Source: an uncultured Oxalobacteraceae bacterium
GTDB lineage: Bacteria > Pseudomonadota > Gammaproteobacteria > Burkholderiales > Burkholderiaceae
Length of the DNA: 64,000 nt
Reading direction: 5' to 3'
NCBI GenBank assembly: GCA_946479255.1
Contig: CAMLFK010000002.1
Coordinates: forward strand, 1 to 64,000
This document shows, piece after piece, positions 46,334 through 54,321 of the stretch; position 1 is the first letter of the stretch; each line of letters opens with the position of its first letter. A program made the translations under genes and the position numbers. The notes beneath the pieces were generated by a model, which did not search any database, was not told the DNA's origin, and saw only the letters and a list, made by a program, of their open reading frames with translations.

Positions 46334-48145
46334 TCAGAACTTGATGCCGACCATGGCCGATGCGAAGTCGCGGTCGTGGCTGTTGTTATACCTGCCGCCC
46401 CACATCGGCAAGTAAGACAGCTCGGCGATATAGCGCTCGCGGTACTCGAAGCGCAGCGCCGTGTTGACGGTGCGGCGCCCCTGGTTAAGCAAAAAGTCGT
46501 ACGCCCATCCCTTCACATCATGGGTAAACAGCACACTGGCGTTCATATCCAGGCGCGGCAGCACTTTGCCGAAGCTGGCGTCAAGGCGCACCCGGTAACC
46601 CATCGCATTGGCGGTGACATAGCCATCCATGCTGCACTGGCGCGCGGCATACGGGCCGGTGGCATTGCACACACCATTGACCGGCCCGACGCCGTACTGG
46701 TCGGCGCGGCCATAACGGCGTACCGACTGCTCGGGCAAGCCGCTCACATGCTTGAACACCAACTCGAGGGTACCCGCCAGGCCGACGCCGGCCACCTTGC
46801 CGAAGTCCTTTTGCAGCGCCGCCTGCAACTGGCTGGTGCGATAGCGGTCGTAGAGGTGATACAGCGCGCCGGGCGCCACCGCGCTCGCATCGGCGCGATA
46901 TAGGGACGGTGCCGCCGGATTCACGAAGGCCGGCAGCACATCGCCGGCTGGCTGCTGGATCGGCTGGTTCGGCCGGTATGCCAGTTCGCCGGACCAGGTC
47001 AGGCTGCCTTGCTTGTGCATGGCATTGAGGGCGTACAGTTTTATACCGGGCACATACTCGGTGAAGAACGCCACGTTGCGCCCATCGGGGTCCCCGGGAA
47101 TCAGCGCAGGCCCTGCGCGCGAGGATTTGCGCAGGCCGGGAAGCGGTATGCGGTTGATGTAGCGCGCGTGATAGAAACCCACTTCGGTGCCCGGCGCCGG
47201 GCTTTTCCAGATGAATGCCACACCATACTGCCCGCTGTCGACCGGGGTCGGGTTGGGCAGGCGCTTGAGGTAGGAACCTGTCGCCAGGCGAAGGCGGTCA
47301 CTCAAGGGGGGCGGGCCAGCATAAGCGCGATCGCAACCTTCGGCCAGATAGTCGAGGCTGGACCAGAAGGTGCCGCACATATCGACCAGGGTGGGCCGGA
47401 ACGAGCTCTGGTGGAACACTTCGGCATACAGGCCGGACGCCGCATGCGACAGGCGCGCGAATGCCATTGGCTGGACGATGCGGAATTCCTGCGGCACAGC
47501 GCCTGGGCGCCGCCATGCGGCGTAATCGAGAACGTTCAGCCCCGCCAGCCCGCCGCCCACCGTGGAGCGCTCGCCCCAGTTGATGGTCTGGCGGCCCAGG
47601 CGGCCGAACATGCGCCATGGCCCTAGCGCCAGCGTGTCCTGCACATACACGTCGGCCAGCTGCAGGCCGGAAAAGCGGGTCAGCCGGGCCGCCCCCTCAT
47701 CGCTCAGCGGTGCGCCGGCCACATAGCCGTTCGGATTATTGCCCCAAGGCCGCCCGTCGCGCCGCAGTCCATAATCGTGCCAGCCCTTGACACGTACCAT
47801 GGCGCTGGCCGTTCCACTCGTGGCGGTGAGGTCGAGGTGGCCCCTGAGCACCCGCGTGACCAGGTCGCCACGCCGGTAGTTGAGGTTGGGGTCGTCGGTA
47901 TTCTGCCCGCCCAGGGCGAAGCCCTCCAGGCCCACCTCGGCGGCATTGAGCCCCAGCAGCAGCGAAGGATCGGCCGCCTGGGTGCGCATGGCGACACCAA
48001 AGCTGGCGCGTCCGCTTGCCTTGAACTCGACCGCCAGCGCGTCGCCCGCTCCAGCCGCCAGCAGCGACGCAAACAGCGCCACCACCGGCTTCATTGGCGG
48101 TATGGCGCGGCGCGACGGCGGCGGAGGTGGCGAAGCACTGTTCAT
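46334..48145 (-). CDS. DUF1302-family outer-membrane protein
   Basis: The 603-residue protein has a signal peptide (around residues 18-38, MKPVVALFASLLAAGAGDAL) and a long strand-rich barrel-like region ending in the aromatic VGIKF. Segments such as LQLADVYVQDTL, GRLGRQTINWGERS and FHQSSFRPTLVDMCG fit DUF1302, whose members often pair with a DUF1329 lipoprotein and a transporter. No such partner is adjacent here. The start could be the ATG at 48145 or the one at 48094; neither has a good SD. Confidence 0.82.
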   Translation of the reverse strand: MNSASPPPPPSRRAIPPMKPVVALFASLLAAGAGDALAVEFKASGRASFGVAMRTQAADPSLLLGLNAAEVGLEGFALGGQNTDDPNLNYRRGDLVTRVLRGHLDLTATSGTASAMVRVKGWHDYGLRRDGRPWGNNPNGYVAGAPLSDEGAARLTRFSGLQLADVYVQDTLALGPWRMFGRLGRQTINWGERSTVGGGLAGLNVLDYAAWRRPGAVPQEFRIVQPMAFARLSHAASGLYAEVFHQSSFRPTLVDMCGTFWSSLDYLAEGCDRAYAGPPPLSDRLRLATGSYLKRLPNPTPVDSGQYGVAFIWKSPAPGTEVGFYHARYINRIPLPGLRKSSRAGPALIPGDPDGRNVAFFTEYVPGIKLYALNAMHKQGSLTWSGELAYRPNQPIQQPAGDVLPAFVNPAAPSLYRADASAVAPGALYHLYDRYRTSQLQAALQKDFGKVAGVGLAGTLELVFKHVSGLPEQSVRRYGRADQYGVGPVNGVCNATGPYAARQCSMDGYVTANAMGYRVRLDASFGKVLPRLDMNASVLFTHDVKGWAYDFLLNQGRRTVNTALRFEYRERYIAELSYLPMWGGRYNNSHDRDFASAMVGIKF

Positions 48146-48246
48146 GGCGTGGACGAAGTGGATGCCGCTGCGATGCTAGGCGCGGCTATTGATGAGGTCA
48201 ATGTCCAGCGCATAAATGCGCCGCGACAATTTTTAAAGGCCATTCA

Positions 48247-48262
48247 TGGTATCGCGATACCA
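48247..48262. promoter_or_regulatory. Perfect 16-bp palindrome between divergent genes
   Basis: tggtatcgcgatacca reads the same on both strands. It lies about 100 bp upstream of each of the divergent DUF1302 and DUF3606 genes, in an AT-rich region, and is a reasonable dimeric-repressor site. No regulator gene is adjacent. Confidence 0.4.
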
Positions 48263-48382
48263 ACCGCAAATACAATTTCTGATGTAATTTTTCATTTAAA
48301 AATGCAGGCTATTGTTAACTAGCGCACTGAAGCCGTGGCTCCCCCGGAGCACATTGGAATCAATATACTCAGGAGACCCATC

Positions 48383-48559
48383 ATGGCTGACAACCTTCAA
48401 AACCGCGGGCAGCAAGACCGCGCCAACATCAACGTGCACGAGAAATGGGAGGTCGATTACTGGACCCGCACCCTTGGCGTTTCCGAGCAGGAACTCGTGG
48501 AAGCGGTGATGGCGGCGGGTACAGCGGTCAAATCAGTTAAGCAACATTTGGGCCGGTAA
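48383..48559 (+). CDS. DUF3606-family small protein
   Basis: The 58-residue protein (MADNLQNRGQQDRANINVHE at the start; SEQELVEAVMAAGTAVKSVK later) matches DUF3606. The family is widespread and of unknown function. AGGAG lies upstream of the ATG at 48383. It appears to be a single-gene unit. Confidence 0.85.
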   Translation: MADNLQNRGQQDRANINVHEKWEVDYWTRTLGVSEQELVEAVMAAGTAVKSVKQHLGR

Positions 48560-48569
48560 CAGCGCATCC

Positions 48570-48785
48570 TCAAATCGACACGGGCCGGCTTGGACCGGCC
48601 CTGCCTTCAAGCGTACAGCGCCTCGGCGCGCTGATGGCCAGGTCGTAGCTGTCCTTTTTGGTGAGGTCCACCCCATTTCCGGTGCGTCCCTGCACCACTT
48701 TGGGGCTTGCATCGAAGCGCGCGATCACGGCGCGGCACTGGTCCGGCGTGAGCGCATTGTCGTAGATGCCAATGAAGTCTTCCAT
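48570..48785 (-). pseudogene. Truncated 2OG-Fe(II) oxygenase-like gene
   Basis: The first 52 residues (MEDFIGIYDNALTPDQCRAV, then VVQGRTGNGVDLTKKDSYDL) look like the N-terminus of a prolyl-hydroxylase-type 2OG-Fe(II) oxygenase. After AIS the frame continues for only 19 unrelated residues before a stop, so the HxD...H iron site and the rest of about 200 residues are missing. A deletion is the simplest explanation. A GC hairpin (48582-48601) lies at the breakpoint end. It begins 12 bp after the SulP stop on the same strand. Confidence 0.55.
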
Positions 48786-48797
48786 GTTGTGCCCTTC

Positions 48798-50435
48798 CTA
48801 TTGGGCAGCCGCCAGCTGCTCGAAGGCGGTCTTCGCGCTCAGGAAGATCTCCCCGTTGAGCGCCTGCGGCAGGGTGCTGGTCTTGAGGCGGTCCAGCACC
48901 GGCCCCTTCACTTCGGCAAAGTGTAATCCAATGCCGCGCCGGCGCAGCATGGCGTTCAGTTCGGACAGCGCGAACAGCGCCGAGGTGTCGATCGAGCTGA
49001 CTGCGCTCATCACCAGCACCAGGTGGCGCAGCCGGGGCCGGGCCGCCAGCTCATCCTCGATGCGCGTGTTGACGGCTTCGACGTTACCGAAAAACAGATT
49101 GGCATCGACCCGCAGCATCAGCACATCGGGCAGGGTCTGGCCGGTATAGCGTTCGATGTCGCGAAAGTGCTCGCTGCCGGCGATCCGCCCCAGCACCACG
49201 ATGTTCGGGCGGCTGGCGCGCCAGATCAGCGTGCCGACCGACAGCGCCACGCCGATCATTACCCCCGCCTCCACACCCAGGGCCAGCACCCCGGCGGCCG
49301 TGGCCAACAGGGCCAGCGCGTCGCCGCGGTCGTAACGCCAGGCGCTTTGCAGGGTCGACAATTCGATCATGCCCAGTACCGCCACGATGATGGTCGCGGC
49401 CAGCACCGGCAGCGGCAGCTTGGCCAGCCAGCCGGTCGGCGCCAGCAGCGCGGCTGCGACGCCCAGTGCGGCAACCACGCTGGCCAGCGGCGTTTGCGCC
49501 CCGGCCGCGAAATTGACCGCCGAGCGCGAAATGCTGCCGGTGACCGGAAAGCCGCCGGACAAGGCGCTGGCCACGTTGGCCGCACCCAGCCCGAGCAGCT
49601 CGCCATTACTGTGCAGCTTTTCCTGGCGTTTGAGGGCCAGCGTCTGCGCGGCCGACATGCTGATCAAGAAGATCATGAAACCGACCAGCAGCGCCGGCTG
49701 GAGCAAAGGGCGCCAGTGCGCATTTGAGACCGCCAGGTTCAAGGATGGAAAGCCGCCCGGTACCGGACCGGTGACATGCACGCCAAGCTCATCCAACCGT
49801 GCCGTATACACCAGCAGCGTGCCGGAGAGGACCAGCAGCATGGGCGCCAGTTTGGCCGCGATCCCGGCCGCAGCCGGCGCCATACCGCAGCGCACCAGCA
49901 GCGGGGCCAGCACGCGCCGGGCCAGCAGGAGCAGCGCCACGGTGACCAGGCCCAGCGCGGCGCTGGGCCAGTGCGGCCGCAGCAGGGAGCCGCCCAGCAG
50001 GGCTTTCAACTGGCCCCAGGCGATCACCAGCGCCACCGCCAAAGTGAAGCCGCTCATCACAGGGCGCGAAAAGAAATTGGCCAGGAAGCCCACCCGCAGC
50101 AGGCCGCACAGCAGCAGCACCACGCCGGCCATCAAGGCCAGCTGGGCCGCCAGTACAGTGTACAAGCCGGTGCCAAAGGCGGCGAAAGGCGCCAGCACAG
50201 CGGCCGTCATCAGCGAGGTAATGGCCGCCGGGCCGACCGACTGGGTCATGCTGGAACCGAACAGCGCGTACAGCACGGCCGGGGCAATGCTCGCGTACAG
50301 GCCGGCCACCGGCGGCAGCCCGGCCACCAGCGCGTAGGCCATGCTCTGGGGGATCGTCATCAGCGCGACCACGACGCCGGCGCCGATATCGCCCGGCAGA
50401 TGTGCGCGCCGGTACTGCCGCAGCCAGCCGAGCAC
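48798..50435 (-). CDS. SulP-family anion transporter with STAS domain
   Basis: The 545-residue protein has the SulP membrane domain (VALMTIPQSMAYALVAGLPP signature at about 24-43, then a dozen hydrophobic segments) and a C-terminal STAS domain (about 430-530: MLRVDANLFFGNVEAVNT, VLVMSAVSSIDTSALFAL). It probably carries sulfate, bicarbonate or another anion; the substrate is unknown. The GTG start at 50435 overlaps the stop of the GGDEF gene (TAGTG), so the two are translationally coupled. Confidence 0.9.
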   Translation of the reverse strand: MLGWLRQYRRAHLPGDIGAGVVVALMTIPQSMAYALVAGLPPVAGLYASIAPAVLYALFGSSMTQSVGPAAITSLMTAAVLAPFAAFGTGLYTVLAAQLALMAGVVLLLCGLLRVGFLANFFSRPVMSGFTLAVALVIAWGQLKALLGGSLLRPHWPSAALGLVTVALLLLARRVLAPLLVRCGMAPAAAGIAAKLAPMLLVLSGTLLVYTARLDELGVHVTGPVPGGFPSLNLAVSNAHWRPLLQPALLVGFMIFLISMSAAQTLALKRQEKLHSNGELLGLGAANVASALSGGFPVTGSISRSAVNFAAGAQTPLASVVAALGVAAALLAPTGWLAKLPLPVLAATIIVAVLGMIELSTLQSAWRYDRGDALALLATAAGVLALGVEAGVMIGVALSVGTLIWRASRPNIVVLGRIAGSEHFRDIERYTGQTLPDVLMLRVDANLFFGNVEAVNTRIEDELAARPRLRHLVLVMSAVSSIDTSALFALSELNAMLRRRGIGLHFAEVKGPVLDRLKTSTLPQALNGEIFLSAKTAFEQLAAAQ

Positions 50436-51847
50436 TATATCATCGCCAGCTCGACGCAGTTGCGCCCTGCGCGCTTGGCGCGCGCCAGCGCCGCGTTCAC
50501 CCGCACCATCAGCGCATCGGCGCTTTCCTGGTCGGCCACCTGGGCCACACCAAGGCTGACCGTGACCCGGTCGCAGCCGGGAATGTCGGTGTCGGCGATG
50601 GCCGCGCGGATCTTCTCGGCCATGCGCAGCGCATCGATCGCGCTGGTGTGCGGCGCGATGATCTGGAATTCCTGGCCGCCCGAGCGCACCAGGATGTCGC
50701 TGCCGCGCAGCGCACCTCCAGCCGCTTCGGCCACCGTGCGCAGCACGGCGTCACCCACAGGATGGCCGAACTGGTCGTTGATGGCCTTGAAGCGGTCGAT
50801 ATCGAAGCCGATCAGCGCGACCGGCACCTTGTAGCGGCGCGCGCGGCGAATTTCTTGTTCGAGCAGCTGCTCGCCATGGCGGCGGTTGGAGACGCCGGTC
50901 AAGGCGTCGACGGTGGCCAGATGCGCCAGTTGGCCGCGCAGCACGTCGTTCTCGCGGCGCAGGCCGGCCATGGCCAGCGCCGCGCCGGCCAGCTGGGCCA
51001 GTGCGCTGAACGAGGCGATATCGGCGTTCGAGAACAGGCGCCGTTCGCTGAACATCAGGCACAGCGCGCCGGTCTTGCGGCCGAGCGGCACGCCGACGAT
51101 CATCTCGACACCCTTGTCGAGCAGGGTCAGGGCCAGCTCCGGATCGCCCGCCTTGGCCGGCGAGTCGAGCAGCGCCAGTTCATCCGAGCAGGCGGCCAAA
51201 AGGCCGGGGAACACGTGGCGTAACGGCGATTGCAGCAGCCGGTCGCTGCGGTTAAGAATCTGGACCAGGTTGAATCCCGCGCTGGACTGCTGCGCGGCCA
51301 GCTGCAGGTCGTCGCCGGCGGTCATCATGAACAGCGCGGCCTGGGTTACGCCGCCATATCCGCACAGCGCGGTGCAGATCTGCTCGGCCACGGTGGCGCC
51401 GTCCTCGATCGCCGCCAAAGTGCCCTGCACGCGGTCGCGCACCGCCAGCAAGGCCGCCAGGTCGGCGTGCGGCAGCGGCTCGCCGGCCAGGCGGGCATCG
51501 ACCAGCGCGCACAATTCATCGTCGGCCAGCGGCGCGACCGCGTACGACAGCGGGCCGAAGGCCATCAGGTCGGGCAGCCAGCCGCAATTGGTGAATGGGC
51601 AGATCACCAGCGTGGCTGCGCCGGCGCGGCTGGCGATGAGGGCGCCCAGCGCGGCCAGGTCGAAGCTGCGGTCGAAGCGCTCCAGGTCAATGATGAGCAG
51701 GTCGACGTGCTGCTGGGCCATCAGGTCGGTGGCCTGTTCGGTCCCGTCGGCCAGGTACAGGCGGTCGAAACGCGGCCCGCACAGATTTTGGAAATCGACG
51801 CGACGCTGCCCTACCGGGTTCAAAAAAAGACCAAGCTGCTGCGGCAT
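50435..51847 (-). CDS. GAF-GGDEF protein with degenerate GGQEF motif
   Basis: The 470-residue protein has an N-terminal receiver-like region (about 1-120), a GAF-like sensor (about 135-300) and a C-terminal GGDEF domain (about 315-470: LATVDALTGVSNRRHGEQLL, DIDRFKAINDQFGHPVGD). The active-site loop reads SGGQEF, so the metal-binding acidic residue is Gln. Diguanylate cyclase activity is therefore doubtful; it may bind GTP or act by contact. AAGGAG precedes the ATG. It is coupled to the SulP gene downstream. Confidence 0.88.
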   Translation of the reverse strand: MPQQLGLFLNPVGQRRVDFQNLCGPRFDRLYLADGTEQATDLMAQQHVDLLIIDLERFDRSFDLAALGALIASRAGAATLVICPFTNCGWLPDLMAFGPLSYAVAPLADDELCALVDARLAGEPLPHADLAALLAVRDRVQGTLAAIEDGATVAEQICTALCGYGGVTQAALFMMTAGDDLQLAAQQSSAGFNLVQILNRSDRLLQSPLRHVFPGLLAACSDELALLDSPAKAGDPELALTLLDKGVEMIVGVPLGRKTGALCLMFSERRLFSNADIASFSALAQLAGAALAMAGLRRENDVLRGQLAHLATVDALTGVSNRRHGEQLLEQEIRRARRYKVPVALIGFDIDRFKAINDQFGHPVGDAVLRTVAEAAGGALRGSDILVRSGGQEFQIIAPHTSAIDALRMAEKIRAAIADTDIPGCDRVTVSLGVAQVADQESADALMVRVNAALARAKRAGRNCVELAMI

Positions 51848-52030
51848 TACTTCTCCTTTAGATTCTGGCTCGCAATATACACGGGCTTGCGGGGCACATT
51901 CGGTCTAGTTTGCCATAAAGCACGACGCTCGCAAACACCCACGAACACCAATACATGGCATGTGTGTGGGACCGCACGGTAGTTTGGCGGGCGCGGACCA
52001 ATACTCGCTGTTTACCCAAAGGAGGTGACC

Positions 52031-53023
52031 ATGGCAATACCAGATGAAAATCAGTTAGCGCGCAGTGTCGACGAGGTCGCGGGCAAGCAGCGCGCGATCC
52101 AGAGCCGCCAGGACCAGAAGGATGCAAGCGCCCAGCCGCAGCAAAGCAAGGAAGCGGTACAGACCAGCGCCGTCACGCAGCCGGTCCCGCCCATGCCGCG
52201 GCAGCACCTGAGCAAACCCGGCCTGGAAGCGCAGATGGAGTTGAAGCCGCGCTTCATGGCCGAAGCCTATAAAGGCAGCGGCAAGCTGACCGGCCAGGTG
52301 GCGATCGTCACCGGCGGCGACTCGGGTATCGGGCGCGCGGTGGCGGTGCTGTTCGCACGCGAAGGAGCCGACGTGGCGGTGCTGTACCTGAACGAGCACC
52401 AGGACGCCGAGGAAACCAAACGCTGCATCGAGGCTGAAGGCACCCGCTGCGTGGCCATCGCCGGCGACGTCAAGGACATGGACTTCTGCCAGGAGGCGGT
52501 CGACAAGGTGGTGGCCCAATTCGGCCGGCTCGACATCCTGGTCAACAATGCCGCCTTCCAGGAGCATGCCGACAGCCTGATGGACATCACCGAAGAGCGC
52601 CTGGACGAGACCATGCGCACCAATATCTACGGCTACTTCCACATGGCCAAGGCGGCCCTGCCCTATCTGAAGCGCGGCGCGGCCATCATCAACAGCGGCT
52701 CGGTGACCGGCCTGCAGGGCTCCAGGCACCTGCTCGACTACTCGGCCACCAAGGGTGCGATCCACGCCTTCACCATGTCGCTCGCTTCCAACCTGCTGGA
52801 GAAAGGCATCCGCGTCAACGCGGTGGCGCCAGGCCCGGTCTGGACGCCGCTGAACCCCGCCGACCAGACGCCCGAGAAGATCGCCCAGTTCGGCGCCGAC
52901 ACCGACATGAAGCGCCCGGCCCAGCCGGAAGAGCTGTCGCCGGCGTACGTGTTCCTTGCTTCGCCGGTGTGCTCCAGCTACATCACAGGTATCGTCCTGC
53001 CGGTTACCGGCAGCGTGGGTTAG
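52031..53023 (+). CDS. SDR-family oxidoreductase (YghA/YdaD-like)
   Basis: The 330-residue protein has a polar N-terminal extension of about 75 residues followed by a classical SDR fold: TGGDSGIGRAVA (cofactor loop), NNAAF, the catalytic Ser in NSGSVTG and YxxxK in YSATKGA. The extended N-terminus matches the general-stress YghA/YdaD group. AGGAGG lies upstream of the ATG at 52031. It is followed 18 bp later by ku, suggesting a shared stress-induced transcript. Confidence 0.9.
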   Translation: MAIPDENQLARSVDEVAGKQRAIQSRQDQKDASAQPQQSKEAVQTSAVTQPVPPMPRQHLSKPGLEAQMELKPRFMAEAYKGSGKLTGQVAIVTGGDSGIGRAVAVLFAREGADVAVLYLNEHQDAEETKRCIEAEGTRCVAIAGDVKDMDFCQEAVDKVVAQFGRLDILVNNAAFQEHADSLMDITEERLDETMRTNIYGYFHMAKAALPYLKRGAAIINSGSVTGLQGSRHLLDYSATKGAIHAFTMSLASNLLEKGIRVNAVAPGPVWTPLNPADQTPEKIAQFGADTDMKRPAQPEELSPAYVFLASPVCSSYITGIVLPVTGSVG

Positions 53024-53041
53024 CAAAGAAAGGACCGGTAT

Positions 53042-54019
53042 ATGGCTCGCAGTCTCTGGAAGGGTGCCATCAGTTTCGGACTGGTGCACATACCGGTCGA
53101 AATGTACCCGGCAACCCGCGAACACGCGCTCGACCTGACCATGCTGGACAAGCGCGACTTTTCGCCGGTCGGGTTCAAGCGCTACAACAAGAACAACCAG
53201 AAGGAAGTCTCCTGGGACGATATCGTCAAGGGCTATGAGTACGAAAGCGGCGAGTACGTGGTGCTGTCCGAGGAGGACCTGCGGCGCGCCAATGTCGAAG
53301 CCACCCAGACCATCGACATCCTGGCGTTTGTCGACGCCACCGACGTGTCGCTGCTGTACTACGAGCAGCCCTACTACCTCGCGCCCGGCAAGGGCGGCGA
53401 CAAGGTGTACGCCCTGCTGCGCGAGACGCTCAAAAAAGCCGGCAAGATCGGCATCGCCAACGTGGTCATCCGCGTCAAGCAGCACCTGGCGGCGCTGGTC
53501 TGCATCGGCGACACCATCGTCATGAATACCCTGCGCTATCCCGACGAGATCCGCGACCCCGGTGAGCTGAAGATCCCTGCGTCGAACTCCAGGTCGGCGA
53601 CGATCTCCGACAAGGAGCTCAAGATGGCGATGGCGCTGGTCGAGGGCATGAGCGAGCAATGGGACCCCGCGCAGTACCACGACACCTATCGCGAAGACGT
53701 GATGAAGATCGTCGAAGCCAAGGTGGCGGCGCACCAGACCAAGACCATCACCATGCCGGGCAAGGAGAAAGCCGCGTCGAGTTCGGGTAATGTGATCGAC
53801 CTGGTGGCGCTGCTGCAGCAGAGTATCGGCAAGAAGCCCGGCAAGGCGGCGGCCGCGGATGACGAGGAAGAAGAAGCGCCTAAGCCTGCGCGCAAACCTT
53901 CTGCAAAAAAGGCGGCGGCCAAGAAAGCGGTGCCGGTGAAGGCGGCGCCGGCCAAGAAACCTGTGGCCAAGCCGGCAGCCAAGAAGGCCGCCGCGCCAAC
54001 CCGCCGCAAGTCTGCCTGA
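53042..54019 (+). CDS. ku: Bacterial Ku DNA end-binding protein
   Basis: The 325-residue protein starts MARSLWKGAISFGLVHIPVE, the conserved Ku beginning, and has the Ku core to about residue 250. A Lys/Ala/Pro-rich tail of about 60 residues (KPARKPSAKKAAAKKA) follows and would bind DNA. Ku homodimers thread onto DNA ends and recruit LigD for non-homologous end joining. ligD is 300 bp away on the opposite strand. Confidence 0.96.
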   Translation: MARSLWKGAISFGLVHIPVEMYPATREHALDLTMLDKRDFSPVGFKRYNKNNQKEVSWDDIVKGYEYESGEYVVLSEEDLRRANVEATQTIDILAFVDATDVSLLYYEQPYYLAPGKGGDKVYALLRETLKKAGKIGIANVVIRVKQHLAALVCIGDTIVMNTLRYPDEIRDPGELKIPASNSRSATISDKELKMAMALVEGMSEQWDPAQYHDTYREDVMKIVEAKVAAHQTKTITMPGKEKAASSSGNVIDLVALLQQSIGKKPGKAAAADDEEEEAPKPARKPSAKKAAAKKAVPVKAAPAKKPVAKPAAKKAAAPTRRKSA

Positions 54020-54031
54020 TCCGGCAGACAC

Positions 54032-54268
54032 ATGGAGGATTTTTTCGCGCTGCTGGAATGGCCCGCCATGGCCATCAGCCTGGCCGCCGCATGGCTGATG
54101 GCTTCACGCAAAGCCGATAAAAGGGTGCTGGCGTTCTGGCTGCTCACTGCCGGTAATGTGTTGTGGATTGCTTGGGGATGGGGTACGGAAGCCTGGGCGC
54201 TGATTGCATTGAATCTGGGGCTGATGGGTTTGAATATCAGGGGGATTTTGAAGAATGAGGACGCGTAG
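54032..54268 (+). CDS. Small integral membrane protein
   Basis: The 78-residue protein has about three hydrophobic segments (PAMAISLAAAWLMA, VLAFWLLTAGNVLWIAWGWG, ALIALNLGLMGLNI). I recognise no family. It lies 12 bp behind ku and is probably co-transcribed. It converges with ligD; the 53-bp gap shows no clear terminator. Confidence 0.7.
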   Translation: MEDFFALLEWPAMAISLAAAWLMASRKADKRVLAFWLLTAGNVLWIAWGWGTEAWALIALNLGLMGLNIRGILKNEDA

Positions 54269-54321
54269 CGTTTCCCTACTTCGAAAAAGTGAGAGCTTTC
54301 ATGATAACTCTGAGTGTGGTG

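Noticed and set aside
48582..48601. Intrinsic terminator after the truncated oxygenase
   Set aside because: A 7-bp GC hairpin exists but neither strand has a following T-run.
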